A stretch of 60,740 nucleotides of DNA from JAILLW01 sp045629045 (GTDB lineage: Bacteria > Bacillota > Clostridia > Lachnospirales > Lachnospiraceae), in assembly GCA_045629045.1 (NCBI GenBank), contig JAZQQM010000020.1, forward strand, positions 1-60,740. The letters are read 5' to 3'. This document shows positions 26,086 to 35,402 of this stretch, piece by piece. The stretch's first letter is position 1. Each line of letters opens with the position of its first letter. Made by a program: the position numbers and the translations under genes. Under the pieces are notes generated by a model. The model had not been told where the DNA came from and did no database searches. It saw only the letters and a program-made list of their open reading frames with translations.

Positions 26086-28803
26086 TCAATAGTGCATGAA
26101 GTCTTTTTCTCTAAGAACAATCATATCCTCTTCATCATATCTTTTGCCAAACAAAATATCAAAGAAATGAGTCGGAGTTTTCTTATCCGCATAATAAATT
26201 GCTTCATCTATTAATTCTTCAACATCTGATAATGTTACCTCATGATCTGATGTCTGCATATCGTCTATTCTTTGATGAAGTGCCAAAACTCCCAGTTCAT
26301 CAAGAGTATATTCACAATCATAAGCGTATGTCTTTGCATACTCAACAAGTGTCTTATTATCAAAGGCCTTAAGGTCTACTCTTAAGTTAAATGCCTCTGC
26401 CATACCCTCGTTTTTCTCAACAATCTTGTCAATAACATCGGCATGACCCTGCATAACTACAATAACGCCTCTTTCCGTCTGCTGAAGTTCCTTAAGAAGA
26501 GTTTCAACAGTGGTTTTACGAAGGCCTTCGGCTTCACTAATAATAAGTGCACCGTTAGCTACACACTTAAGAGTTTCTGACACATCCTTTTTATTCAGGT
26601 TATCGCCCGAAACCTTGGCAACCTTACCGGTAAAGTTAGAATCAGACATCTGTATTTCCTTAACAAGAAGTTTAGAAAAAGTGGTAACTTCATAATCTTC
26701 TTCAGATGTTACAAGTACGTTACCTGTATATGCGGCAAGGGTAAAGTTATCAAGCACATTAACAAGTTGTTTTCTGGTTGACTTGTGATGAACAAAGGGG
26801 CCAAACTGTGCTCTTTCGGATTCTGAAAGGTCTCTGCGTCTTCCGTGCTTTGGAGCGTTCTTTTCTGCGTGTTTGGCGCTTTTGCCGTCCTTCTTAAGTT
26901 CTTCTTCTATTTCATCCTTAATGTCCTTAAGTTCTTCGGTAATATCTTCGATTTCTGCAATTTCTTCTACTTCATCGGATTCTTCTTCCTGAAGTTCTTC
27001 CTCGACTGTGTCCTCTTTATCAGGTTCCTCCTTAACAGGTTCCTTTATTTCTTTCCATGCAGCCTCTTTTTTTACGGGTTTTTCTTTAACAACTTCTACT
27101 TTAGCCTCTTCTTTTGGAGTTTCTTCCATAACCTCTTCTGTTTCGGAAGGTTCCTCCTCAGGCTCGTCCTCTAAATCCTTAAAGGTATATTTTTTCAGGT
27201 CCGCAGCATCCTCTGCCTTAATTTTATTTTCTTCCTCAAGAGACGGAATATCCGCAACTTTGATTTGTTTTGGTTTTCCGTTCTCTTCATTAAGAGCGGC
27301 ACTAATCATTGCGTTTTCTATCTGCTCAAGAAGTCCCGATTTGGTAGCCTCATCAAAGTTAGCAAACAGACCGTCTGCCTGCTTACGTACAGCAGCTTTA
27401 ACTTCCGCAATACGTCTAGCTTCATTGGCTTTCTTCTTAAGCTCCCACTCTTTCATGACATCGTCAATACTTATCTGACCTGTAATCTGCTTTTCAACAT
27501 GAGTCTCCTCCGGAACCACAAGACTAATCTGTCCGTCATATTCCTGAGAAAGTATATCATCCATGTTGGAGCCTTTATGGAAAGTCTCAATCACACCTGT
27601 ATTAGTTAGTTCGCTCTTTCTAATATCAATCTTTTTCTCAAAAATTGCTTCATTTTCATCATGGGTGTCTTTAAAGATACTTCCGATACCTTCGTCGACA
27701 CTCTTTGATGTAAGTCCAAGGTCATCATCAGTTATCATCTTCATTTCATCCGTATTTTGATGAAGTGTATATTCTTTTTCCATCAGGATGTCTTTAGCCA
27801 TTTCCTTGGCAACATCACCGATAATATCAGTATCCGAGAAATTAACGTCTTCCTCTTTGGCATCGGTCTCATCCAATTCCTGACCCACAGGTTCTTCAGG
27901 GATAACAGCGTTATACATTGTGGTAACCATTAATTCGGGATCGCTTTCGGGAGCTGAAGGTGCTAAAGCCGCATCATCCATAGCAATGGCTTCCTCACGA
28001 GTTTCAGGCTTATTTTCAGGTTCAAATGCAGGCGGAACTTCAAGTACATCCTGAACGCCCTCTGCAACAACGGCCTGCAGGCTTTGAGTATTATACGGAC
28101 TAACATCTACATTCTTAACTTCAAGTTCCTTTTTAACAGGTTCAGCCTTTGTCTCTTCCTTAAGGGAATATTGAATATTAAGCTCTCCGCCGGCCTGACG
28201 CAGCAATTCATACTTATATGTTTCAGATTCGCTTAAGGGTTTGTGAAGTGCTTTTAATTCAAAGGCCTTCATAACATATTTACCGTCAACGAACCAGGTA
28301 ATTAACTCATTACATTCCTCAACACACTTATCACCCATACCGACTTTGTGATACAGTGTGGCAAGTTCATAGGCCCACTTTTCCATGTATTCGGCCTTTT
28401 TGAGCTGCTCAAGAACTTCTATCTGCTCTTCAAAGCTGATTCCCTGAGCCTTATAAATCTTATATTGAAGAACGAACACGTTAGGATCCTTGGGAGCCAT
28501 CATAACGAATTCTTTGCAATATTCTATAGCACCCAGCAAATCTCCCAACTCAATTGACAACTCACAAAGAGACTTAACAATTGAACGGGCCTTCTGTTTA
28601 TTGTATGCATATATCAAAACCGTACGGCTTTCTTCAAACAATCTGCACTTTTTATAAAGGTCACTTATCATACATAGGGTTCGTACATTCTTAATCCCTG
28701 CCCAGTCAACAGTATCCGCAACGTCTACCGCATCTTCAAAAGCACCCTTTTGAATAAGTGACTTTATTTCATCCACTTTTACTTTGTATTCAAACTTGTC
28801 CAC
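26086..28803 (-). CDS. Large protein with TPR-like N-terminus, acidic linker and degenerate AAA+-like C-terminus
   Basis: 905 residues, start GTG 28803 with AAAGGTG upstream. Residues 1 to about 190 are helical hairpins with TPR-like spacing (KGAFEDAVDVADTVDW, LGDLLGAIEYCKEFV). The middle, about 200-650, is rich in Glu, Lys and Asp and looks disordered. The last 240 residues resemble the CbxX/SpoVK-type AAA domain, but the P-loop position reads GNVLVTSEEDYEVTTF instead of a GxxGxGKT, and the Walker B position reads ALIISEAEGL. ATP hydrolysis is therefore unlikely. It may be a scaffold. I see no signal peptide. It precedes glgB in one transcript. Confidence 0.7.
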   Translation of the reverse strand: MDKFEYKVKVDEIKSLIQKGAFEDAVDVADTVDWAGIKNVRTLCMISDLYKKCRLFEESRTVLIYAYNKQKARSIVKSLCELSIELGDLLGAIEYCKEFVMMAPKDPNVFVLQYKIYKAQGISFEEQIEVLEQLKKAEYMEKWAYELATLYHKVGMGDKCVEECNELITWFVDGKYVMKAFELKALHKPLSESETYKYELLRQAGGELNIQYSLKEETKAEPVKKELEVKNVDVSPYNTQSLQAVVAEGVQDVLEVPPAFEPENKPETREEAIAMDDAALAPSAPESDPELMVTTMYNAVIPEEPVGQELDETDAKEEDVNFSDTDIIGDVAKEMAKDILMEKEYTLHQNTDEMKMITDDDLGLTSKSVDEGIGSIFKDTHDENEAIFEKKIDIRKSELTNTGVIETFHKGSNMDDILSQEYDGQISLVVPEETHVEKQITGQISIDDVMKEWELKKKANEARRIAEVKAAVRKQADGLFANFDEATKSGLLEQIENAMISAALNEENGKPKQIKVADIPSLEEENKIKAEDAADLKKYTFKDLEDEPEEEPSETEEVMEETPKEEAKVEVVKEKPVKKEAAWKEIKEPVKEEPDKEDTVEEELQEEESDEVEEIAEIEDITEELKDIKDEIEEELKKDGKSAKHAEKNAPKHGRRRDLSESERAQFGPFVHHKSTRKQLVNVLDNFTLAAYTGNVLVTSEEDYEVTTFSKLLVKEIQMSDSNFTGKVAKVSGDNLNKKDVSETLKCVANGALIISEAEGLRKTTVETLLKELQQTERGVIVVMQGHADVIDKIVEKNEGMAEAFNLRVDLKAFDNKTLVEYAKTYAYDCEYTLDELGVLALHQRIDDMQTSDHEVTLSDVEELIDEAIYYADKKTPTHFFDILFGKRYDEEDMIVLREKDFMHY

Positions 28804-28896
28804 GATTGCACCTTTCTTTTATAAAAACAGTGACTATCTATATATTTGACTAAAACACATTATGTAGTGTCCTTATGGGCAAAACATACCACGTTT

Positions 28897-28925
28897 AGTG
28901 TAGCACATGATATCTTCTAATGCAA
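28897..28925 (-). promoter_or_regulatory. Sigma-A promoter of the AAA-like gene and glgB
   Basis: Minus strand TTGCAT (28920-28925), 17 bases, TACACT (28897-28902). The following AAACGTGGTAT matches the same place in the promoter at 10805-10833. Confidence 0.6.
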
Positions 28926-29066
28926 ACTGTTTAAGCTTTTTATTGATGTTGCGGTTTTGTTGCATACATAGGATTAATATTTAGCCAACATCAAGAAATC
29001 AAAGTAATTTGGTTTTAAAACAAGGGGAATTTTAATACATAAATATCTTATAAGGAGGACAGAAAT

Positions 29067-29537
29067 ATGAAGAACACATTAATTAAGAAAACATTAGCAG
29101 TAACATTGGCACTTGCATTAACAGCTTCATTGGGAATATTATCATTTGCACAGGAAACTCAGCCTTCTTCCGATTCGGAAGAATCATCTTTGGATATGCT
29201 TCTTGATAACTACGTTGCCGACACAAGCAAATCAATCAACCAGTACGATGTACAACCCGGCAAAATATATTTGATGTATCACAACTCAGGTTGGGGACAG
29301 AAGAGAGATTTAATCAAAGTAAGCAGAGTATTTGAAGATCCCGTACATATACTTGGATACGAAGTAAGAACCAACAGAACTGTTGTAGGAACAAATTTGC
29401 TTACCGGAATGACAATAAAACAAAGCATAAGCGGCGCCGGTACTTTCACCGCTATAGCAACACTGTACGAGGTTAAGCCGGTAAAGAATCCCACATCAAT
29501 GGTTACCTTACGCGATCAGTTAAACCTTTATTATTAA
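29067..29537 (+). CDS. Secreted protein of unknown function
   Basis: 156 residues with a clear Sec signal peptide: MKNTLIKK, a hydrophobic core (LAVTLALALTASLGIL) and a likely cut after SFA. The mature part begins with a Ser/Asp/Glu-rich stretch and then about 100 residues containing NSGWGQKRDLIKVSRVF and GYEVRTNRTVVGTNLLTG, probably a small beta domain. I do not recognise the family. GGAGGA lies at good distance before ATG 29067. It is monocistronic, flanked by a divergent gene on the left and a convergent gene nine bases to the right. Confidence 0.8.
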   Translation: MKNTLIKKTLAVTLALALTASLGILSFAQETQPSSDSEESSLDMLLDNYVADTSKSINQYDVQPGKIYLMYHNSGWGQKRDLIKVSRVFEDPVHILGYEVRTNRTVVGTNLLTGMTIKQSISGAGTFTAIATLYEVKPVKNPTSMVTLRDQLNLYY

Positions 29538-29546
29538 GCAACAGAT

Positions 29547-30494
29547 TTATCTGCCGGGATGAAGACAATTCCAAACAAACTGCTTTATCTTATGCATCAT
29601 ATTTCTATAGCTGATTCTGATACGACGTAAAAGAACAGTAATCGGACCATCAATATTTTTAACAAGATAATCATATTCCGGAATATTTTTTCTAAGATAT
29701 TCCGGATATGTATTGTCTATGGGAACAACCACAAATTTGGCATCCCTGTCAAACATATCGCGACCGTCATTTATCTTATCGACAGCTTCCCGTAACAGCT
29801 TGGCATTATTTACTTCCTGATGAGCTGCAGAAACAACCTTATGAGATACTCTGTCGGAAACACTCGTAACGTGTTTACCGCCCATATATCCGAAATGCCA
29901 TCCGCCGTTTTCTACACGAACCATAATGTTTTGTTGTTCTTTATCTCTTAACTGTTCGGTAGTATATGACCTTAATAAACTTTTTTTGCATATTTTTGTT
30001 CCGAGCCATTTACGATCCGTGCCCGTAACACCCGGAAATTCATTCGTAACCGAAAGAAGATTTCCCGTTACTTCCTCCAAATTTAGATAGCAGTAGAAGT
30101 TTCTCTGGGCAAGAGCATATATTTTGCCCTCTTCAACCGACGGAAGTAATTCTCTTAGTGTCTGTGGATTGGGAATTTCGTCCGCATCACTAAAAATAAT
30201 TATATCCTCATCGGATGCATCTTTAAGACCGCGCATAACCGCACACTTTTGGTGAGAATCCCTGGCAAAAGCATCACAATCCATGGGAGTATCATCTACA
30301 ACCACATGAATTATCTTATCTTCAAATTCCTTAAATAATTCTTTATTTTCTTCAAAATAAAGAGGTTTGGGATTTCCTGAGAACGTTACTGTGGATTCGC
30401 TTATAACAAACTTATCCACTACATCATTTAATACATTAAGTCGCAGTTTGAGAATATCTATTTCGTTGAAAAATTGAAAACAGTCATAAATCAT
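29547..30494 (-). CDS. GT17-family glycosyltransferase (beta-1,4-N-acetylglucosaminyltransferase type)
   Basis: About 315 residues from ATG 30494, or 327 from TTG 30530; the family usually begins MIYDCFQFFNEIDIL, which favours 30494. Typical motifs are LRLNVLNDVVDKFVISEST, IIHVVVDDTP, DIIIFSDADEIP and NGGWHFGYMGG. GT17 enzymes add GlcNAc to mannose in eukaryotes; in bacteria they occur in surface-glycan loci, acceptor unknown. The gene diverges from the fucosyltransferase gene at 30582, an arrangement suggesting a common glycan. There are no membrane segments. Confidence 0.82.
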   Translation of the reverse strand: MIYDCFQFFNEIDILKLRLNVLNDVVDKFVISESTVTFSGNPKPLYFEENKELFKEFEDKIIHVVVDDTPMDCDAFARDSHQKCAVMRGLKDASDEDIIIFSDADEIPNPQTLRELLPSVEEGKIYALAQRNFYCYLNLEEVTGNLLSVTNEFPGVTGTDRKWLGTKICKKSLLRSYTTEQLRDKEQQNIMVRVENGGWHFGYMGGKHVTSVSDRVSHKVVSAAHQEVNNAKLLREAVDKINDGRDMFDRDAKFVVVPIDNTYPEYLRKNIPEYDYLVKNIDGPITVLLRRIRISYRNMMHKIKQFVWNCLHPGR

Positions 30495-30581
30495 ATTATG
30501 TATTTTATCTGACTCATTTTCTTTTTTCAAGAATATAAAATTTGTATGCTATCCCTTAAGAATTATAGTAAAATAATACCC

Positions 30582-31445
30582 ATGAACATTATTAGACTGA
30601 CAGGCGGTTTGGGAAATCAAATGTTCCAATACGCCCTTTATCTTAACTTCATCAATAAAAATATTGAATGTAAATTCGAAGACTGGACAGAGTATGAGGG
30701 TAAAAGCAATGCCCGCCCCATTCTTCTTAAGGAAGCCTTCAATATCACATATCCTGTTGCCACCAAAGAAGAATATATCGAAATGACGGATTCATATATG
30801 GATTTTTCGCATCGTATTCTTCGCAAAATCCGCGGCAGAAAGACAAGGGAATACTGCGAGCAGACCAATGATTTTGATTCTGCAATTTTGGAAAAAACAG
30901 ACTCTTACCTAACCGGTTACTTTCAATCCGAAAAATACTTCGACAATATCGAAACTACAGTTCGTAAAAGTTTCACTTTTACAGATGCCGTTAATGATAA
31001 ATGCATGGATTTGCTATCCGGCCATTCCGAAGAAACCAAAATAAGCCTTCACATTCGTCGGGGAGACTATCTGAATATCGAAAACGAATTTGGTAATATA
31101 TGTACAACTGAGTATTATCAAAATGCTGTCAATTATATTTGCAGCAAAGTGGATAATCCCTTATTCCTTATCTTCAGCAATGATATAAAATGGACTAAGG
31201 AATGGTGTGACAGTAACCTGTCTGACAGCAACTATACAGTAATTGATAATTCCACCGAAGAAACCGGTTATCTTGACATGTGTCTTATGAGCAAATGTGA
31301 CCATAACATTATTGCCAATTCTTCCTTTAGCTGGTGGGGAGCATACTTAAATAGTAATCCGCAAAAAATAGTTATTGCACCCCCTATATGGAACCACGTT
31401 ACCAAGCAAAAAGATATATATTCATCATGGATGACAGTTTTATGA
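30582..31445 (+). CDS. Alpha-1,2-fucosyltransferase, GT11 family
   Basis: 287 residues beginning MNIIRLTGGLGNQMFQYALY, the GT11 donor-binding signature. The second signature HIRRGDY is near residue 165 and the third, NSSFSWWGAYL, near residue 255. The enzyme moves fucose from GDP-fucose to galactose in an alpha-1,2 link, as in Lewis- or H-type structures. The start at 30582 is chosen over an in-frame ATG twelve codons earlier because the family begins at this methionine. Its stop overlaps the next gene's ATG. No GDP-fucose synthesis genes lie in the window. Confidence 0.9.
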   Translation: MNIIRLTGGLGNQMFQYALYLNFINKNIECKFEDWTEYEGKSNARPILLKEAFNITYPVATKEEYIEMTDSYMDFSHRILRKIRGRKTREYCEQTNDFDSAILEKTDSYLTGYFQSEKYFDNIETTVRKSFTFTDAVNDKCMDLLSGHSEETKISLHIRRGDYLNIENEFGNICTTEYYQNAVNYICSKVDNPLFLIFSNDIKWTKEWCDSNLSDSNYTVIDNSTEETGYLDMCLMSKCDHNIIANSSFSWWGAYLNSNPQKIVIAPPIWNHVTKQKDIYSSWMTVL

Positions 31446-32440
31446 AATTAATCTCCGTAATTGTACCTGCCTACAATGTTGAAAATTACATATCAGGATG
31501 TCTTGAAAGTATTCTTAAGCAGACTTATACCAATCTTGAAATAATAGTGGTTGATGACGGTTCAACCGACTCCACCCCTGCCATTATTGATGAATACGCT
31601 GCCAAAGATATAAGAATTAAAGCTATTCATCAGACCAATTCCGGAGTAGCTGCTGCAAGAAATACAGGCATTGAAGCTGCATCAGGGGATTACTACGGTT
31701 TTGTGGACAGTGATGATTGTATTGAACCTTCCATGTATGAAGAGATGATTACCGCCTGTGAGTCATCCAATGTTGAAATGGCGATTACGGAATACAGGGA
31801 AGTCGGTGGTGACAATACACTTTCTTATTCCGGAAAAACTATTGTTTTATCAAAGGATGATGCCTTAAATGCATTTATCTGCGAGGATACCCCTTATAGA
31901 ATTCAATACTGTGTTTGGAGTCGTCTTTGCCGCAAAGATATCATAGAAAATTTACGATTTGTACCGGGCAAAAACTGTGAAGACATTATGTTTTCCACTA
32001 AATTAATGTGCGCAATTTCAGGATGTGTTGTATTGGACAAACCTTTGTACAACTATACTTACGACAGGTCTGCCAGCATTATGAACACTCGCCTGTTTAC
32101 ACGAAGATTTGAAGAAGAACTGCCTTATTGCCGTGAGAGAATTAACTACTTTGGTAATCTTGGAATGGTAGATTTTCAGGCTAAAGCTCAATACTACTAT
32201 TACCGCAGACTTCTTATGTATTATTCGGATTTCAGAAAACGCAGAATGAAAGAAGCCTGCCGGTTGATTGTGTCGGAAATAAATCAAAACAGCGACCTTA
32301 TCAATAATCTGCTGTCTTCATATTTCGCCAAAAAAGGCGATATTTCCAGAATGAAATTATTCCTTGTATCGCCTTCTTTATACTATGTAGTTGTTCAATT
32401 ATATACTAAATTTCTTGTGCCGCTAAAGAGTATTAAATAA
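31442..32440 (+). CDS. GT2-family glycosyltransferase
   Basis: 332 residues with a GT-A fold N-terminus: KLISVIVPAYNVENYISGCL, IIVVDDGSTDSTPAII and the metal-binding DSDDCIEP (the DxD motif). The rest is variable and carries the acceptor-binding part. The start at 31442 overlaps the fucosyltransferase stop (ATGA); ATGs at 31427 and 31388 are less likely as they would lengthen the protein beyond the family start. The last bases overlap the convergent oxidoreductase gene by eight. It probably adds one sugar of the same surface glycan. Confidence 0.88.
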   Translation: MKLISVIVPAYNVENYISGCLESILKQTYTNLEIIVVDDGSTDSTPAIIDEYAAKDIRIKAIHQTNSGVAAARNTGIEAASGDYYGFVDSDDCIEPSMYEEMITACESSNVEMAITEYREVGGDNTLSYSGKTIVLSKDDALNAFICEDTPYRIQYCVWSRLCRKDIIENLRFVPGKNCEDIMFSTKLMCAISGCVVLDKPLYNYTYDRSASIMNTRLFTRRFEEELPYCRERINYFGNLGMVDFQAKAQYYYYRRLLMYYSDFRKRRMKEACRLIVSEINQNSDLINNLLSSYFAKKGDISRMKLFLVSPSLYYVVVQLYTKFLVPLKSIK

Positions 32441-33851
32441 TATTACCTGTAGCTACTATATCTACTCCCGTATCGGCAACATTCTTAATTAATACATCGC
32501 CTACCGCAACAGGCACCGATACAATCGTTTGATTAATTATCTCCATAACATCAAAAATCTTATCTTTAGGCACTTCAGCCGATGTTTTACATGGTACGAC
32601 ACCCTTTGATTTCACTCTGATAATGGAAGAAAAATTTCTCTTTGGATCAGTCATTTCATTAATTGCATATTCTTCACCGCGGGGACACTTGTTTCCCGTT
32701 ACCGTATAACTGCCGTCGGGTTGCTTATTGGCAGTAAGAAGACATCCGTTTGGACAGCATACACAAATCATCTGACAGCTTCTGTCCATATCTTCCGGAA
32801 TAGTATTCTGTTCCTTTGAGGGAAGATGCGGTCTTAGGGCTCCGCCCCAAATAGGAAGAGCATTTTCACTAATAAACTCTGCAGCATATTCACCTGCTTT
32901 AACAGATTCTTTGGTAACATTATCAACCAGATCATGGACATGAAGAACATTACCGCATGCAAAGATACCTCGAGCCGTTGTTTCCAATTTTTCGTTAACA
33001 ACAGGACCCTGTGTTACATTATCAATCTGAGTACCGGCCATCTTTGATAATTCGTTTTCAGGTATTAATCCGCAGGAAAGCAAAAGCGTATCACACTCAT
33101 AGTATTGTTCTGTTCCCGGTATGGGATTGTATTTATCATCAACTTTGGCGATAGTAACGCCTGTGACTCGTTTCTTTCCGTGAATCCTGGTTACGGTATG
33201 GCTGAATAAAAGCGGAATATTATAATCATCAAGACACTGAACAATATTTCTCCTAAGGCCGCCCGAATAAGGAGCTATTTCGGCAACACACTCCACCTTA
33301 GCTCCCTGAAGCGTCATACGTCTTGCCATAATAAGCCCGATATCGCCGGAACCGAGAATAACTATTTTTTTGCCGGGCATAACGCCTTCGATATTTACAT
33401 ATCTTTGAGCCGTACCTGCCGAATACACTCCCGCAGGTCTGCTTCCGGGAATATTAAGTGCTCCCCGGGATTTTTCACGGCATCCCATGGCCAAAATCAC
33501 GGCTTTTGATTCTATTGTTATAAGTCCGCTATCTTTATTTACTGCTGTAACAACGCAGGAAGCGTTCCTATCGGATATTCCCTTTACATCAAGCACCATG
33601 GTATTAAGCATATACTTAATCTCCGATGCAAGTGTCATATCAACATATCTTTGTGCATACTCCGGACCTGTTAATTCTTCCTTAAAAGTAGACAATCCAA
33701 AACCGGCATGAATGCACTGATTGAGAATACCTCCCAGTCTGTTGTCACGCTCCAAAATCAATATATCTTTAATTCCCTTTTCGTAAGCGGCGAGTGCTGC
33801 TGCCATACCGGCCGGTCCACCACCGATTACCACAAGATCATACTTTGGCAT
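32433..33851 (-). CDS. FAD/NAD(P) oxidoreductase fused to a DUF1667 domain
   Basis: 472 residues. Residues 1 to about 330 are a two-dinucleotide-fold oxidoreductase: FAD site VVIGGGPAGMAAAL at the start, NAD site VILGSGDIGLIMA in the middle, and a third motif GIFACGNVLHVHD. Residues about 355-472 are a DUF1667 domain with its cysteines in MICVCCPNGC and GNKCPRGEEYA. DUF1667 is normally a separate small protein in this operon type; here it is fused. With the GlpA-like gene upstream, a glycerol-3-phosphate or 2-hydroxyacid dehydrogenase complex is likely. GGGAGG precedes ATG 33851. Confidence 0.85.
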   Translation of the reverse strand: MPKYDLVVIGGGPAGMAAALAAYEKGIKDILILERDNRLGGILNQCIHAGFGLSTFKEELTGPEYAQRYVDMTLASEIKYMLNTMVLDVKGISDRNASCVVTAVNKDSGLITIESKAVILAMGCREKSRGALNIPGSRPAGVYSAGTAQRYVNIEGVMPGKKIVILGSGDIGLIMARRMTLQGAKVECVAEIAPYSGGLRRNIVQCLDDYNIPLLFSHTVTRIHGKKRVTGVTIAKVDDKYNPIPGTEQYYECDTLLLSCGLIPENELSKMAGTQIDNVTQGPVVNEKLETTARGIFACGNVLHVHDLVDNVTKESVKAGEYAAEFISENALPIWGGALRPHLPSKEQNTIPEDMDRSCQMICVCCPNGCLLTANKQPDGSYTVTGNKCPRGEEYAINEMTDPKRNFSSIIRVKSKGVVPCKTSAEVPKDKIFDVMEIINQTIVSVPVAVGDVLIKNVADTGVDIVATGNII

Positions 33852-33892
33852 CCGAAAACCTCCCAGATTTATAATCTATATAAACTAATTCC

Positions 33893-35374
33893 TTAAATTA
33901 AGTAATTGGAACCCGAATCATTCTTGCAAACATTCTTAGTATCAATTCCAAGTTCCCGCGACAATATTTCAACTACCTTAGGATTACAAAATCCCGACTG
34001 GCATCTGCCCATACCGGCACCCGCTCTTCTCTTTACACCATCAGAAGTTGTGGCACCCACAGGCTCGTGAATTGCATTAACTATCTCACCCTCCGTAACA
34101 GTGCAGCATCTGCAAACAATATTTCCATGAAGAGGATTTTCCTTAACCATAGCCTGTCTTTCTTCATTTGATGACATTGCAAAGGGTTTCGGAGCTCTCC
34201 ATACCTTTATATCTCTTTTCAGGTTCAAAGATATACCGTCCTCAGAAGCAAGGCTTTTTAATAAGGCAACAACATACTCGCCTATGGCAGGGGCTGATGT
34301 AAGACCCGGGGATTCAATTCCCGCAACATCAATGAATCCCTTGGCATCCGGTAATTCTCCTATAAGGAAGTCATTCTCTTTTTGTTCTTTTTCAAGATTC
34401 TTAACGGAAACTGCTTTTATAAGCTTTGCCCTTAATCCGGAAAAAGAAGTTATTACCTCTCTATATGGAATAGTCGAGGCACTAAGTGATGTTTTTTGTT
34501 TTACCACAGACATACCTTCCGAGGTGGTATCGGTATCTTCTTTATCTTCAATATCATCTGCTGTAGGTCCCAATAAAAGATTTCCATGAACGGTGGGAGT
34601 AATAAGTACCCCCTTACCCAGTTTGGTAGGAAGCTGGAATACTGTCCTTCCTACAAAAGAACCTGCCGTATTATCAAGAAGCATATATTCACCCCGTCGG
34701 GGAATAATTTCTATTTTGTTATCGGATATCATATTATGAATTCTGTCGGCGTACACACCTGCGGCATTAATAATATATTTTGCTTCAAGGGTCTTACTGT
34801 TATTTGATAAATCACGATATTCCAAACTGTATCCGGCATCTGCCTTTGTAATTGCAATAACTTCACTGTTGAAAATGAAATTAACTCCGTTAACTGCCGC
34901 ATTGTTAGCCATACATACGGTAAGCCCGAAAGGATCGACTATAGCCCCGGTCGGAGCATATAAAACAGCAACTGCAGAATCATTTAAGGACGATTCCATA
35001 TCCTTTGCCTCAGATGCGCTGAGAATCCGTATATCTTTGACCCCGTTGGCATCTCCTCGAGCCTTAAGTTCATTAAGCTTTTCCCTATCATTTTCATCAA
35101 AACAAAGCACAAAAGACCCACACCTCCTGTAAAGGAAACCAAGGTCTTTTGATAAATCTTCCATTATTTCGGAACCCCGCACATTTAATTTTGCTTTAAG
35201 TGTGCCGGGTTTGGCATCATATCCTGCATGGGCTATTCCGCTGTTGGCCTTTGATGTTCCTTCACAAACATCAGAAGCTTTTTCTATAACCGCAATATCA
35301 AGTTCATACTTCGACAGTTCTCTTGCTATAGAGCAGCCGACAACTCCCGCACCGATAATCGCAACATCAAGCAT
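33893..35374 (-). CDS. GlpA-like FAD-dependent dehydrogenase with BFD-type [2Fe-2S] domain
   Basis: 493 residues. FAD site VAIIGAGVVGCSIARELS at the N-terminus; the catalytic domain shows SGIAHAGYDAKPGTLKAKL, a pattern of the GlpA/LhgO group. The C-terminal 80 residues hold CRCCTVTEGEI and CQSGFC, the four cysteines of a bacterioferritin-associated-ferredoxin-like cluster, as in anaerobic GlpA. The likely reaction is oxidation of sn-glycerol-3-phosphate or a related hydroxy acid, passing electrons to the FAD/DUF1667 partner encoded 41 bases downstream. GGAGGA precedes ATG 35374. Confidence 0.82.
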   Translation of the reverse strand: MLDVAIIGAGVVGCSIARELSKYELDIAVIEKASDVCEGTSKANSGIAHAGYDAKPGTLKAKLNVRGSEIMEDLSKDLGFLYRRCGSFVLCFDENDREKLNELKARGDANGVKDIRILSASEAKDMESSLNDSAVAVLYAPTGAIVDPFGLTVCMANNAAVNGVNFIFNSEVIAITKADAGYSLEYRDLSNNSKTLEAKYIINAAGVYADRIHNMISDNKIEIIPRRGEYMLLDNTAGSFVGRTVFQLPTKLGKGVLITPTVHGNLLLGPTADDIEDKEDTDTTSEGMSVVKQKTSLSASTIPYREVITSFSGLRAKLIKAVSVKNLEKEQKENDFLIGELPDAKGFIDVAGIESPGLTSAPAIGEYVVALLKSLASEDGISLNLKRDIKVWRAPKPFAMSSNEERQAMVKENPLHGNIVCRCCTVTEGEIVNAIHEPVGATTSDGVKRRAGAGMGRCQSGFCNPKVVEILSRELGIDTKNVCKNDSGSNYLI

Positions 35375-35402
35375 TCCCTATTCCTCCAAATAATTCAATT
35401 AA

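Noticed and set aside
26845..27478. Two long open frames on the plus strand, rich in Phe and Ser
   Set aside because: They are the complement of the Glu- and Lys-rich linker of the gene at 26086-28803; no ribosome-binding site or family match.
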